The position numbers and the translations under genes are program-made. Below are positions 20,930 to 32,291 of a stretch of 64,000 nucleotides of DNA, one piece after another (positions within the stretch are counted from its first letter, which is position 1; each line of letters begins with the position of its first letter). The stretch is from Beta vulgaris subsp. vulgaris (taxonomy: Eukaryota > Streptophyta > Magnoliopsida > Caryophyllales > Amaranthaceae). The stretch spans positions 43,335,104-43,399,103 of the forward strand of contig NC_079206.1 in assembly GCF_026745355.1 (NCBI RefSeq), given 5' to 3'. The notes under the pieces are model-generated. The model searched no databases. It had not been told where the DNA came from and saw only the letters and a program-made list of their open reading frames with translations.

Positions 20930-22976
20930 TTACTTAGGAAGACACTCGGTGTCCTCAGAAGTCAAAGATGAAGGTTCAATTTCAAGTTCATAATTTACAT
21001 ACTCTTCTTTCTCATGACTATTTAACCAATTTTTAGAAGTAACCAAATCCTCAACATGTTCATCTGAGAGACAACTTCTCCACTACTTTAAGATTCAGCC
21101 ACCCATAAGAAAAGACGATTCGAAAGCAACCGAAGAGATTGAAATGGCCAATATATCTTTCGCCATTCGAGACAGGATTGGATAATATACAAATTGCTCT
21201 TGCCAATAATTGAGGATATATCAAACTCTTGATGTGGAAAATCAATCCTTAGTGGCAAACTAAGATAAGCATCCACTTCAGATGTGAGTAGCCAGCTTTA
21301 CTTTGAGCTACATTTGTATTAAAATTATACAAAAACATATAAATAGAACTCTACATTTGTATATGTTGCTGGTCTTTAACACGAGGTAGAAGAGGAGAAA
21401 GAGATGTTGGTATAATTCTTTGTGATGATGAAGATGAATCACAAGGTGTTATAGATTTAGTATAGAAATTGTACATCTCAATAAATTCTGAAAGCACAGC
21501 TTGTGCCTTGCTATCAGTTGTATCATCAATATATATTATAGAATACAAACTCTTCATCAAATTATACTTGTAATGAGGGTCAAAAATCACAACAAAGGAT
21601 AAGATCAAAGAATAGTCCCCCCAATATTTATCAAACTTCTTTGGCATTTAAGGTGCCATTTTACGTAACATAGCACCGACATCAATATGAGCATCACATA
21701 CAAGCTTTTCAATACTTCAAAAAATTAGCAGAATAATTGTTGGAAGTAGGATAATCAGAGCCTTAACATGTGGGGAATCACTTATTGCCTCAATAGGTTT
21801 CCATTAAAGTGCTAAAAGACCAAACTCATAATTACTTTCTCTTTTGGAAAATATATCTAAAGATTCTTTGGCTAACAATTCTCTTTGAATCATTAAAAAA
21901 AGTAGAATTCCACCTAGTGGACACATCTTTTCAAAGCTTCAACTTAAAATCGAAATTTGCAACCATAACACATTGTTTAAATTTGATTTTTCTACCTTTA
22001 GAATGTGTAATGTACTTCACACAACCACGAACCTTCCTAATTGGCTCATCAATAACACTCAAGCTAAGCCATCTTTTACAGTTAAATTCAGAACATGTGC
22101 AAAACATTTGACATGAAAATATTTACCATCCATTGGTAAAGGAGAACAATAATTTAAATCACACTCTAATGTTGCAACAAACTAATGCATATTAGTATCA
22201 TTGTCTAGCGTAATTAATTATTGTAAAAAATTTTCTTTCAATACCCCACTCTCTAATCAAAGTTTGAACAAAACTCATAAGTATCATTACCAATGTGGGG
22301 AGGTTCAAAATGCTGAAAATTCAGAACCTTTGAACGCAATTACCAGTTAGTTTCTACATAATCAACAATAAGAACCAGGTATCCATTTACAATACACGCT
22401 TTACACAATTCACAAGTCAAGCAAATTCTAGAAGTTAAAGCTCTTAACGTATCAAATAATTGTTTCTTTAAACCATTATACTTTGGCATGGACCACTTAG
22501 TCATAGTATTTCTACTTACAATTTTGACCATAGGATTCACATAAGCATGTATTTTCTAGCCCTTTCATGCTCAACCATACTCAATGCATATCCATGACAT
22601 AATATAGATTCAACTAACAATTTCAGATAAGTTTTTTGATCAAATTAGAGCTAACAAGCACATCAGGATTCTTGCCCATGTCTTCTACGTAAGACGGTCA
22701 ATTAACATAATGTCTTTTAGCATTAGAAGTACTAACACGACTATGGTACTTATATGTTTGTGTTTTGTAATACTTACATTTTGCAATCAAACCCTCTGGC
22801 AAGGTAAAGAAATCATAATGATCCAAAACTGGTGAAGTACGTCTCCCCCTTTTCAAAGAAGCTTTCTTTTGATCTGGAGATGCAACATTAATTGTAGGAT
22901 CACCAACTGAATGAGGAGCTTGATTATCATTACCATCGATTCCTTTAGAAAATAACATACCATTATACATAAACAA
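20930..22976 (-). pseudogene. hAT-family transposase remnant (BED finger to dimerisation domain)
   Basis: Reading the minus strand, 22698-22976 carries a BED-type zinc finger: KCKYYKTQTYKYHSRVSTSN followed by AKRH, with the second Cys replaced by Tyr. Frames at about 22340-22540 hold SRNTMTKW and the TLRALTSRICLTCELCKA region. The frame at 21351-21647 reads KFDKYWGDYSLILSFVVIFDP. The hATC dimerisation region lies at 21060-21276 (VDAYLSLPLR, then shifted pieces fitting an Ile-Pro-x-Ser-Ser-Val-Ala-Ser-Glu pattern). It matches plant ZBED/RICESLEEPER-type transposases. Many stops and shifts make it a pseudogene. Frames end near 20930. Confidence 0.82.
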
Positions 22977-24300
22977 AAAGAAACAAAAAATATTGTGAAA
23001 TTTGTAAGAAAAATGAATCGTTACCTATCTCATATTCGTTATCAAATCCATGTGATACTTCTTGATTGTCTATGGTATGACAACACAACAAAACACCAGA
23101 GATCTATCACAATTTACAATGCAACATAACACCAAATATCTATCACAACACAACACCAACATGACATCGATATTTTTAATACAGTAAACACCAGGTAATA
23201 CAAAGATCTATACATTGAGTTATTGTTAGATTTTCCATATAATTTGTTTCGGAAAAAAAACTATTGACACGAAATTTTCATTAATACTTTTGATGTTACG
23301 CTTATCACTTTCCAAATCTGAGGTTTCAATTCTTTTTTTCATGTTAGTATTTGTAAGGTCCCTAATCTATATAATATGTTTTTCTTAATATTTGTAAGTG
23401 TTCATATAAACCAGATCGTTTCCTACGATCACTTACAATTTGGAACCTCAGATTTGGTTTCTATTTTTTTTAATATTATCATGATACAAAATGGCATATT
23501 AATATTAATATTATTATCATGTAATATGAGATCTCATATAATAGCACTTACAATTTGGAACCTCAAATTTGGCATAATGCAAGTCTATTTTTTTTAAAAT
23601 ATTTTTAAGTGTTCAGTGCTAATGTAATATCAGTTTCCAATTTGGTTTCTATGAACACTTACAAAAAAAAAAATTCTTTGGTTTGTATCAGTTCTATTAA
23701 ACGAAAATCTCACTTCAACTAAAAATAACATATCGAAACATAAACTAAAAAAAATCCTATATAGAGGATATAAATGTATGTGAAATTACCTAAAGAACAA
23801 AAAGAAAATTTCTGCTCCAAATCTTGAGCTTCGTCTTCTAAACCAAATAACTACTAAATCCTTGATATTATGCTCGTTGATTGGGTGATATTTTGCTGCT
23901 GTAGATGAATATCATGGTGTGAGAGTCTTGAGTGAAGGAGATGACGTGAGAGTGCTGAGCGAAAAGGAGATGACGTTAGAGTCAAAGGTAGCGGGAAAGA
24001 GATAACGTTAGAGGGAAAGAGATGACGTTAGAGGGAAAGAGGCCGAAAGAATGAGGTTAGGGATTAGGGTTGAGATAGGGAAACAAATTATTAGTGTTTG
24101 GGATATGAGGGTGTGGGAGAGATAGAGGGTTGAATTTAACTATTTTGAAAAATCAACTATTGAAGATCATGATCCATGTGCTTATTTTTCTATCAACGAG
24201 AAGTGGGGATTAAGAGTCACATGGATAGAGAGTTTATGATCCAGTGATTTATATTTCATGACATGGTGATTTAATATATAATTATTTATGTCGATAATAA
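22977..24300 (-). other. 5' flank of the hAT remnant, repeats only
   Basis: I find no gene. A block containing CACTTACAATTTGGAACCTC occurs at about 23430 and again at about 23545, with an inverted partner (CCAAATCTGAGGTTTCAATT) near 23310. At 23940-24050 the phrase GAGATGACGTTAGAGGGAAA recurs three to four times in slightly changed form. The region may include the 5' leader and end of the hAT element, but no matching terminal inverted repeat was found. Confidence 0.4.
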
Positions 24301-24309
24301 TTGGTAATT

Positions 24310-24661
24310 GGAATAATTGTCAATAATAAGTCAATCTTTATCCTCTTCATTAAAAATAAGTCATCTTTTGGTTATTTCATAAATTAGTCAACCTTTAGTA
24401 CTTGTCAATTTTAAACAAGTTAAATTACAAATAATGTGACTTTTTTCTTTCTTTTTTGAAATTTATAATTTCTTTTTGTTTTCTCTATCATCCCTTTGAA
24501 TAGTTGCACATATCATATTTCAGCGTTTAAATAAGTTAACAACAAGCAAGGACTTGTTAAAAACATATTGGTATTAAAGGTTGACTTATTCAAGGATAAT
24601 CAAAAGGCTGACTTGGTTTTAGCGGATGGCTTAAAGTTAATTTATTCCTGACAATTTTTCC
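24310..24661. mobile_element. Mutator-like MITE, 352 bp
   Basis: The left end reads GGAATAATTGTCAATAATAA and the inverted right end GGAAAAATTGTCAGGAATAA. The similarity extends for about 30 bases with substitutions. Flanks are TTGGTAATT (24301-24309) and TTAGTAATT (24662-24670), matching at 8 of 9 positions. A 9-bp TSD is the Mutator-like signature. There is no coding capacity. The imperfect TIRs and TSD show it is not recent. Confidence 0.78.
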
Positions 24662-24730
24662 TTAGTAATTTTAAGTTTATAAGTTTTGTTTTAGTAATTA
24701 GTAATTAGTAATTTAGTATAGCTAATTGTT

Positions 24731-27303
24731 GTTGGAACACCCCCAAAATCCATACACATCTAAACTACGACGTATCAACTTTGGGAGCGAGTGTTACTGC
24801 CGTGGTGAAACGCAAGGCTTTTTGAAATGAAAACATTAACTCAAAACATTGTTACGAAAACTAAACTGTAGCGGAAATAAAATGTTAACTATAACTCGGG
24901 AATCATCATTGATATATCCCTTTTTATTCAAACCACAAACTAAGTAAATTATAATAGTTCTATAAGTTGAACCAAAACATTTAAAAATTTGTAAACTAGA
25001 GAATATCCCCCACAAGCCCTTTCTCATGCATCATCACTAACATACCTAATATGCTCCCCATCGCATCATCAATGGTTCATCATAAGTCAACAAACAAACA
25101 CAAATAACAAATAATCAGGTATGCTGAGTACGTACTAAAACAGTGAAATAATATGCTAAGCAGTCAAAACAATATGAAATATTCCTAGACAAGATACTAC
25201 GATAGTATTACATTTATTACTTTTATGATTTAGTTGGCAACGAATGGTCACCGTCATCTTACTAGATTCATACGGGCTACGTAATCATTAATAGACAACT
25301 TGGTCTATTAGGTGAAATGCAAATACGGTTTCGTTCCGTCTCACATCCATCACCTTAGTATGCATACCCCGAAGATCGTGCGGAACCTTCCGCCTACTTG
25401 AGTTATCAAAATTTATAAGGACACTACTATCGTCAAAATAGGTTTGTGTAGGAGTGTAAACAAGTCCTATACTCCCCCAATTGTTCATTACTTGTAGGGA
25501 GTCTGAGTACAAGCTTATTGCCAAAATCATTTCTTAATATTATCCATTCATATAACATTAAACATATAATCATTTAATGTTCTTTCCTTGATACATTGCT
25601 CAATTCCTTAGTTCTTGTAACATCCTTGCTACACAATAAATCAAAGGATTCCAATCCAATACATTTCATGCTTGTAATACGATTGAATCACACATTCTAA
25701 TAATGATGCAATCCAATTCACAAGTCATACAATCAGGAAATACATACAGATTTCCAATCGATTTCATGTTACCAAACAATCTCATCAATCATAATTATAT
25801 AATTGTTCCCTATCATGATTCTAGGTTCCAATGAAAGAATTCATGACCTAACATGATACTAACATTTCTACTGAACTAGTACGCATACGTACCTTGTAAC
25901 GAAGAATCTTCGATGACTATTTGAACACGCCGCTTATGAAATTGGGACCTAATCGAATAATGAAATATTTCAGTGCTACGCCCTTGATATTATTAAAATA
26001 AAAATAGCTTGACTAACTATGTAAAACTTAATGTTTCGAAATATAAAAATAACCAATCTTGCTGTTTAAATTTCCTTTTTCATAAACTTTATTGACACTA
26101 ACGTCTTTGGGAACTAATAAATAATATGTTTACAAAGCTGATTTTAGTTAGCTTATATTATACTTATTCATAATAACCAAAACTTAACCCAATATGTACA
26201 AGTCTTGTAAAAATTAGATTTGAATAATAAAATTACCATAAAACTACCAATATAATTATAAATCTGATTTCCTTTACTTAATTTATAAGTTGCTAGTATT
26301 TACAAACTTAATCAAATTACAACTTAATCAAATTACATTCAAAGTACAAGATCAGATTATATAATTAAATTAAGTAGGAAAAGAGAAATTTATATTATAT
26401 ATATATATATTTATACCCAACAGACTCGTCGGCGACAATCACCGGCCACGAAAATCCCGCAACGACTCGCGTCGCAACACCATGCACAATCGCTTGAGTT
26501 CGCACCGACGCACAACTTATATGCCTCACACGATTTCGCACCGAGATTCAACGCTTCGCGCGACTTCGCACACCACACTTGAAGGTCTTGCATGCCACGC
26601 AAACACCTCATACACATCACACAACACACGCCGCACAACCTTCGACTTGCATCTACCACACCTCACACACAAAGCACGACACTCGCCTTCGAGCATTCAC
26701 ACACAAAGTAGTAGTAACGATTCATCGCGCACACACAACGTCGCACCCTCGCTCGCACACAACACCCGACAATCGCACTCGACGCACCCTCGATTTGTAC
26801 ACTCGATGACACACATCAACAACTCGCGCACATACACAACCTCGCACACCACTCGAAGGCTAACGAACTCAGGGCAGGGGTGGAGCGAGGTTAATTATTG
26901 TGAGGGAGGAGGATGAAGAGCGACAAGGGAGTAGGAGAGAGCAGAGATAAATTCTTTGAGGGAGGAGGAAGGAAAAAAAATGCTGAAGTTAGATTAGGGT
27001 TTTGCTGATTTTTTTATATTTTGTTTTCTTTTTCTCTCCTGTTTATAGGATGATAAACCTAGGTTTAATAGGATTTATTCCCAAATCTAATTCTTATTCC
27101 TTATTTTATTTATTTCTAAAAAAAAAATGAACCCAAACCATAATATAATTAGGTATAAAAGGTAGGTTGTATATTTAAGTTATAACTGTAGGCTTGCCCA
27201 AACTGTATTTTTTTTGTAAATAATAATATTAACATATTTTAGTTTTATTCTTTGTATTTTATTATTTTCAAAAGAATAACTCCCAAAAATACGAAGTATT
27301 ACA
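24731..27303 (-). mobile_element. Minus-strand chromovirus-type LTR
   Basis: On the minus strand the LTR starts TGTAATACTTCGTA at 27303 and ends GGGGGTGTTCCAACA at about 24731. A polypurine tract lies immediately outside the 27303 end, so this is the 3' LTR of a Ty3/gypsy element. The LTR is long (about 2.57 kb), as in Tekay-like elements. It includes a C-rich, CAC-repeat block at 26415-26880 and a TATATATATATAT run at 26398-26411. No TSD or partner LTR is visible because the interior is truncated to the right. Confidence 0.65.
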
Positions 27304-27321
27304 GGCTTCCCCCCTTAAAGG
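27304..27321 (-). other. Polypurine tract of the 24.7-27.3 kb element
   Basis: The minus-strand sequence is CTTTAAGGGGGGAAGCC, directly upstream of the LTR start at 27303. It closely resembles the tract of the large chromovirus at 35835-35852, which supports related lineages. Confidence 0.75.
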
Positions 27322-28100
27322 AAGTTTCATCCCGAAACTTTCAGGTAGCCAGCCTTAACGAAGAGCTTTTGCACTTCTAAGTCCCAATATTTCACAAGCG
27401 TTTTTTAACTCTCGCACGTCACATAAGTAATAAATACACATAACTAACAGACTTAACAAACTTTGGAGACTTTTGGGGTGGAAATCTGTAATTATTATTA
27501 ATTAATATTTGTCAAATAGAATCAAATTTCGATCGGGTAATGTATGATTCTAGTAAGTCACAATCAAGTTTGAACAACAAATTATATTCATCTTGACGTC
27601 TAAAGTTACCTCGTCCTTTATTGGTTATTGACTAATAATTATATTCTAGAGCATGCGATTAAAAGTAAAGTTACCTCGTCCTTTATTGGTTAAATGGGCC
27701 AGTTTGACTAGTTTGAATATTAGCTTGGAGCATCTTTTAATCCCATTCATATTAACAAGTATATTAGAACTTAATCGTGAATTTATTTTAAAAATATTTA
27801 TGCTAAAAATAAGACTGAATGAGCTACGTTAGTAAGGAGTTCTAGAGGATTCCAATACCTTCCTTTTAGGAAATTTATAAATGGGTAAAATTACCCAACT
27901 TTTATCTTTCGTTCACCCGGTTCTTTTCCTTGAGTCGGTTCTTTCTATTGGAGTTTGTAAGAGTATTTCTTAGAAATTCAAAATTTGCTTCAAAAGAATA
28001 TGAAGAGTCATTTGTCTCACATTGAAAGAGTAAAAGGGGCATGTAAGGTTTATAACCATTACTCTTCCTCTACCCTTTGAGTTGTGTAGTAATGAGACTT
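27322..28100 (-). other. Truncated 3' internal sequence of the chromovirus remnant
   Basis: The stretch begins with TTTCGGGATGAAACTTCC-type sequence on the minus strand, as expected next to a chromovirus polypurine tract, but no integrase or chromodomain can be read. The phrase AAAGTTACCTCGTCCTTTAT occurs twice (about 27603 and 27668), a short local duplication. The right boundary of the remnant is unclear. Confidence 0.4.
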
Positions 28101-28521
28101 TTAGTGGGTATGTCGTGATTGGAGTTACCACACGCGCATCGCCCCCCGGACCGGGCCAGGGCCTTGGGCTTTGGGGAATAAAATTAATTTAACTATCTTT
28201 TTGGGTCAATATTTTGTCAGCATTAATTACCTTTTTATTCAGTGTTGAGTTACCGTTTTTTTCCATAATCTCTTCCTTAATTTTTTCGATTTTCCCTAAT
28301 TTACGGCCATAACTGTTGCCATGATTCTCCCTATTAAATGACCGTTGTTCCCAAAATTTCAGCCTTCTTCTGATCTCGTTCTGGTTTCCTCTCTCTTTAG
28401 ATAAGGACGTTTTTTGTTTCATTAGAGCAATGCCATTGGTGATGAGTTTGTTCGCCAAAATCTAAAATTTTGGAGTGAACAAAAAAAAGTTGGATCCCAT
28501 TGGTCCGAATTTGGAACTAGG
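28101..28521. other. Unassigned spacer before the Tat-type LTR
   Basis: This contains a GC-rich patch (CGCCCCCCGGACCGGGCC, about 28140-28157) and a small hairpin (CCAAAATCTAAAATTTTGG, about 28455-28473). An 89-codon minus-strand frame at 28189-28458 is Lys- and Glu-rich with no recognisable domain, and I do not treat it as a gene. Confidence 0.35.
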
Positions 28522-29173
28522 CTGATAACTTTTATGGCTGATTTTTACAGGTTGACGTCGACGTAATGACTTAAGGTCCTTAACGTTACGATGCAAGGTC
28601 AGCCGCAAAGAAAAAACGTAGAGACCAAGTCAGCAAAGCTAGCAACTGATATTCCGAGAAAGAAGGGCTCCAGATTGAGAGCGCTTGACCAAGTAAGAGT
28701 ACGAGCAATGGCAGTTGCACAAAGCTAGGAAGCAGATATGACGAGTTGAGAATAACAAGGAGAATCTCCTAGATTTCGGGAGAATAACCGTTGTAAAATC
28801 TTAGCTTAGAATTATAGTATTTAAGCACAGAAAAAGCCATAAAAAACACACGACATTATTCAGAGAAAAAGCATACAAGCACAAGCTATTCATTAGTCAC
28901 ATTGAATGATACTATTTTTGTACTTGGATAAAAAAAATATACTGTAACGATTGTTGTTCATCTGGAACGACGATCACCGATAGTGTATTGGTGGAATCAT
29001 CTCCACCCGCAGTTTTTACCCACCTTCATTGGGGTTTTCCGCGTCACCATTTCCTTGTGTCATTCCCTTGAACCCCCCCCCCTCTGCATTAATTTCTTGT
29101 TTCATTAGTCCAAACATCTAGTTGTCGTGTCACTAACTTTAATTCTGTCCTAAGGCAAATTTCAGCATAAACA
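28522..29173 (+). mobile_element. 5' LTR of a plus-strand Tat-type Ty3 element
   Basis: The right end is firm: the LTR closes ...CAGCATAAACA at 29173, three bases before a PBS. A TATA-like motif (AGTATTTAAGC, about 28815) and a C-tract lie inside, as expected for U3/R/U5. The left edge at TGATAACTTTTATGGC (28522) is my choice of the nearest plausible TG start. It cannot be verified because the partner LTR lies beyond the window. Confidence 0.6.
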
Positions 29174-29176
29174 ATT

Positions 29177-29194
29177 TGGCGCCCACCGTGGGGC
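29177..29194 (+). other. Primer-binding site of the Tat-type element
   Basis: TGGCGCCCACCGTGGGGC follows the LTR after three bases. This sequence is the standard start of the internal region in plant Tat-lineage Ty3 elements and marks the plus-strand direction. Confidence 0.88.
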
Positions 29195-29231
29195 ATAACC
29201 AGATTAATTACTTTCTTCTAAAACCCATCCA

Positions 29232-30617
29232 ATGGCTAAAACACCAAGTCTCGATGAAATGCAAAAGCTCTATGATCAAATGAAAGCAGAGATGACCGAA
29301 ATAAAGAGAGATAATGAGCGTTTATCCTCTGACTTATCTTTGTCTCAGGAGAAAATCCAGAAGCTGCAAGAGGAGTTGGCCTTATCAAAAGCATCCAAGA
29401 CAAAACATCGCGCTAATATGGAGGACATTCCTTTCATGCAAAATTATACTGATTCAGACAGTATCGAATATGAAGATGACCCGGAGTTTGAGGAAGAAGA
29501 TCCCTTGAACGATCCAGAAAAGACTCCTGGCGACGGAGATGTAGATCCCATGGTGAAGCGGATGATCCTGATCGAGAAACAAAACCGGTGCCTGATGAAG
29601 CTTATGTCCCAGCTTCCAGGGGCGCTGACGCCAAGCATCGTCGAGCATTCTAATGGCTATGCAAAGTCACCGTTCATGGAGAGGATTTCGAATGTCGTAC
29701 TCCCTAAAAAGCTCAATTTACCCGTCCTCATTGCCAGCTATGATGGTTTAACCGACCCAGGCGAGCATGTTGCCCAATACCAGCAGAGAATGTGGCAAGC
29801 GTCAGTCCCCTAGCATCTCGTGGAAGCATGCATGTGCAAGTTTTTCAGAGCCACACTAACCGGTCCAGCCCTCAAATGGCTCGGGTCCCTCAAGCCAGGA
29901 AGCATCAACAACTTCTCTACCTTGGTCAACAAATTCTATGATAAGCTCGAAGGCAACCGCGGCTTGGAGAAGCAGACTAGCGATCTATATGGCGTCGTTC
30001 AAGGACCTAAAGAATCTGTTCGCGATTATTATAATCGCTTTAATAAAGAGATGATTAGTATTAAAGATCTTGACACTAAAAGTGCCATTGAATGTTTCAG
30101 GAAAGGTCTAATTCTTCGGTCAAAGCTCTACAACCGTTTGACGAAATACTTGTGCTAGACGTTCGAGGAAGTTAAAGCCCGAGCACTGGCGCAGATGCGA
30201 TTGGAAAAAGATGATGCCATCCTCAACACTATATCAACGCGTCATGCGCCTGAAAGTTCCAACAATCGCAAGTCCTACTCCCCTAAGAAGAACAATTGGC
30301 AAAGTCACCCTTACAACCGTCCTGGTCAGGTACATAACGTTACTAATGTTGTTGACAATGCAGGTGCTGACACAAGGACGAAGTCGCCAACTTATTCTGA
30401 CCTTGAGTCCTATTGATTATCTGTCGATGTCGGAGGTGTCGTAAACGCCTTAACCAAAATCGGAGCATCCGTCCGTTGACCACGAAAGAGTGATCAACCT
30501 GACGCGCAGAAAGATCAATCAAAATGGTGCCAATTTCATCATGACCGTGGCCATAAAATAGAAGAATGCATTGCGTTGTGTCGGGAGATCGCGCTCATGC
30601 TCAATAAAGGCCATCTG
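29232..30617 (+). pseudogene. Tat-type Gag, interrupted by the chromovirus
   Basis: The start is ATG 29232 (MAKTPSLDEMQKLYDQMKAE), 38 bases after the PBS, followed by a long charged coiled coil (residues about 5-55) and an acidic stretch. The capsid region follows: LPVLIASYDGLTDPGEHVAQ, a stop at 29811, then FFRATLTGPALKWLGSLKPG and SVRDYYNRFNKE. Further stops lie at about 30156 and 30414. The frame reaches a knuckle-like WCQFHHDRGHKIEEC (about 30523-30567) and ends KGHL at the insertion point. Gag resumes at 57663 on the far side of the 27-kb insertion, in frame with the same motif order. It forms the particle shell in intact relatives. Confidence 0.9.
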
Positions 30618-32291
30618 TATAACACCCCTGAATTTCGAGTGATTAATTAAATTAAATAATATTAAAATTCGGCAGAGTTCCGTTTGAAAAATGGACTGCC
30701 TAAAATTTAATTTAGGACTGGCGTCCGAATTTTAAACCTGTTTCAACAAATCAGCAATCCAAAATCCAAATTCCCAACAACTCCACCCATTTCAAATACC
30801 AACGAAATTCCTGTATAACTGCTCGAAATCCAAACGTGTTATTCCACGATTATTACGAGAATAATCGCTAAGGAAGAACTACCTGCACCAACACTAAACT
30901 AAAGCTTATTTTAAACTATTACAACCCAGCCGAATAAAGATTTAGGTGGATTAATATTTACAACCCTAAGTCTCAAAATATTGATTATATATAAGAAATG
31001 CACCAGGAACTATTATAACTATATTTACGCAAAACTAGTGGACGTTGCTCTCCGCCCATACCCCGACTCTAAGCCTTCATGTACCTGCATATATCAGGCA
31101 TGTAGTATCAGCCAAACAAGCTGAGAAAGATTCAATACTGTAAAGCCAAATACATGTGCAGGTAGGATGCATCAATTATATCCTACAAATCATTCACTTT
31201 TGCAACCCCAATACTAAATAAAACATTGTAAAACATTTTTCTTCATTTCTTTTCCAAACCAAATACTTTTCTATTTTCTCTGCTAAAACAGTTTCTTTCA
31301 GAATCTTAGAATAATAAATCTATGGAACGGAACGAACTTTATTTCCCATTGGGCTAGCTAGGCCCTCCGGGTAACTACTAGACAAAGACCCCTAGTGTGC
31401 ACACCCCAGAAACGGTCAAACCGTGGCAGAAGATCTAAGTCTGAGGTATTGATCAACGTACCCCCTAACTATTCTGTAATGTCGAGACGATCCCGACAAA
31501 GTTCCAATTCCTTGAGACACCATAAAGGCAATCCCAACCAGTTTAAAAACATAAAACTATCCATAAATCTTCTCTGTAACTATTCTAGAATTCAAGGTTT
31601 GAAAACAAACTATCCGTATTAGGAGGAACATCCTCTTATCCAAATCAATCTCAACTCAAGAGAGATACATACCTTTATAATCTTTTCTAGTAAATATGAA
31701 AGTTTTAGTTGAAATCTTATCTTTTGTAGACCTCTCTCGTAACTCTTAAAGTTTTGAGTAAGGAATCTTACCTTTTAAACTATATCAAATCAACTAGCTC
31801 AGTCAATACGGCTCCTCAATGAAACCGGAATCTACAATTTTAATGTGTGTACTTCGTAAGTAAAAGACTTGGATACAACTAACTCTAGTTCACAAAGCCA
31901 TCACTCTTTTCAAATTTCACATAAAAAATCAAACAACATATCATGTTCTTTTACCATATAAATGACTTTCATGTTCTAACGTTTAAGTCAAACCGTCTAA
32001 GTCAAACTGTCTAACTTAAACCGTCTAACTAAAACCCTTACCAAATTAATCAAAATCATCTTACTTTATATAAAATCAACATTAAAGAATCATATGTTCA
32101 TATGGTAACTCAAAAGTTTATTATGAAACAATTATATGAAAAAGTAGAGTTTTAAAATCAACTATATAAAATATGAAATTTGAACAGAAACTTAATATGA
32201 GCATAACTTTCTCCTACGAAGTCCAAATCAAGCGTTTCTTAAGCCTATCTTGAGTAAAATTTCAATACGAACAACTTTTGTGAAATAGTAT

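Noticed and set aside
9227..24300. A complete hAT transposon with both termini from 8272 to about 24300
   Set aside because: Only a left terminus-like sequence and a transposase remnant are visible. I found no inverted TAGAGCTGTT end or 8-bp duplication on the right, so I report parts only.
26411..26916. Overlapping 144-codon (+) and 82-codon Cys-rich (-) frames
   Set aside because: Both arise from the CAC/GTG skew of an LTR block. Neither resembles a protein family.
28000..28160. A Cassandra-type TRIM or 5S rRNA-derived sequence
   Set aside because: The CACATTGAAAGAG and TATAACC words are reminiscent of short LTRs, but no 5S internal control region or paired LTR is present.
28189..28458. 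89-codon minus-strand Lys/Glu-rich frame
   Set aside because: Composition-driven; no domain, no conserved neighbour, and close to an LTR boundary.
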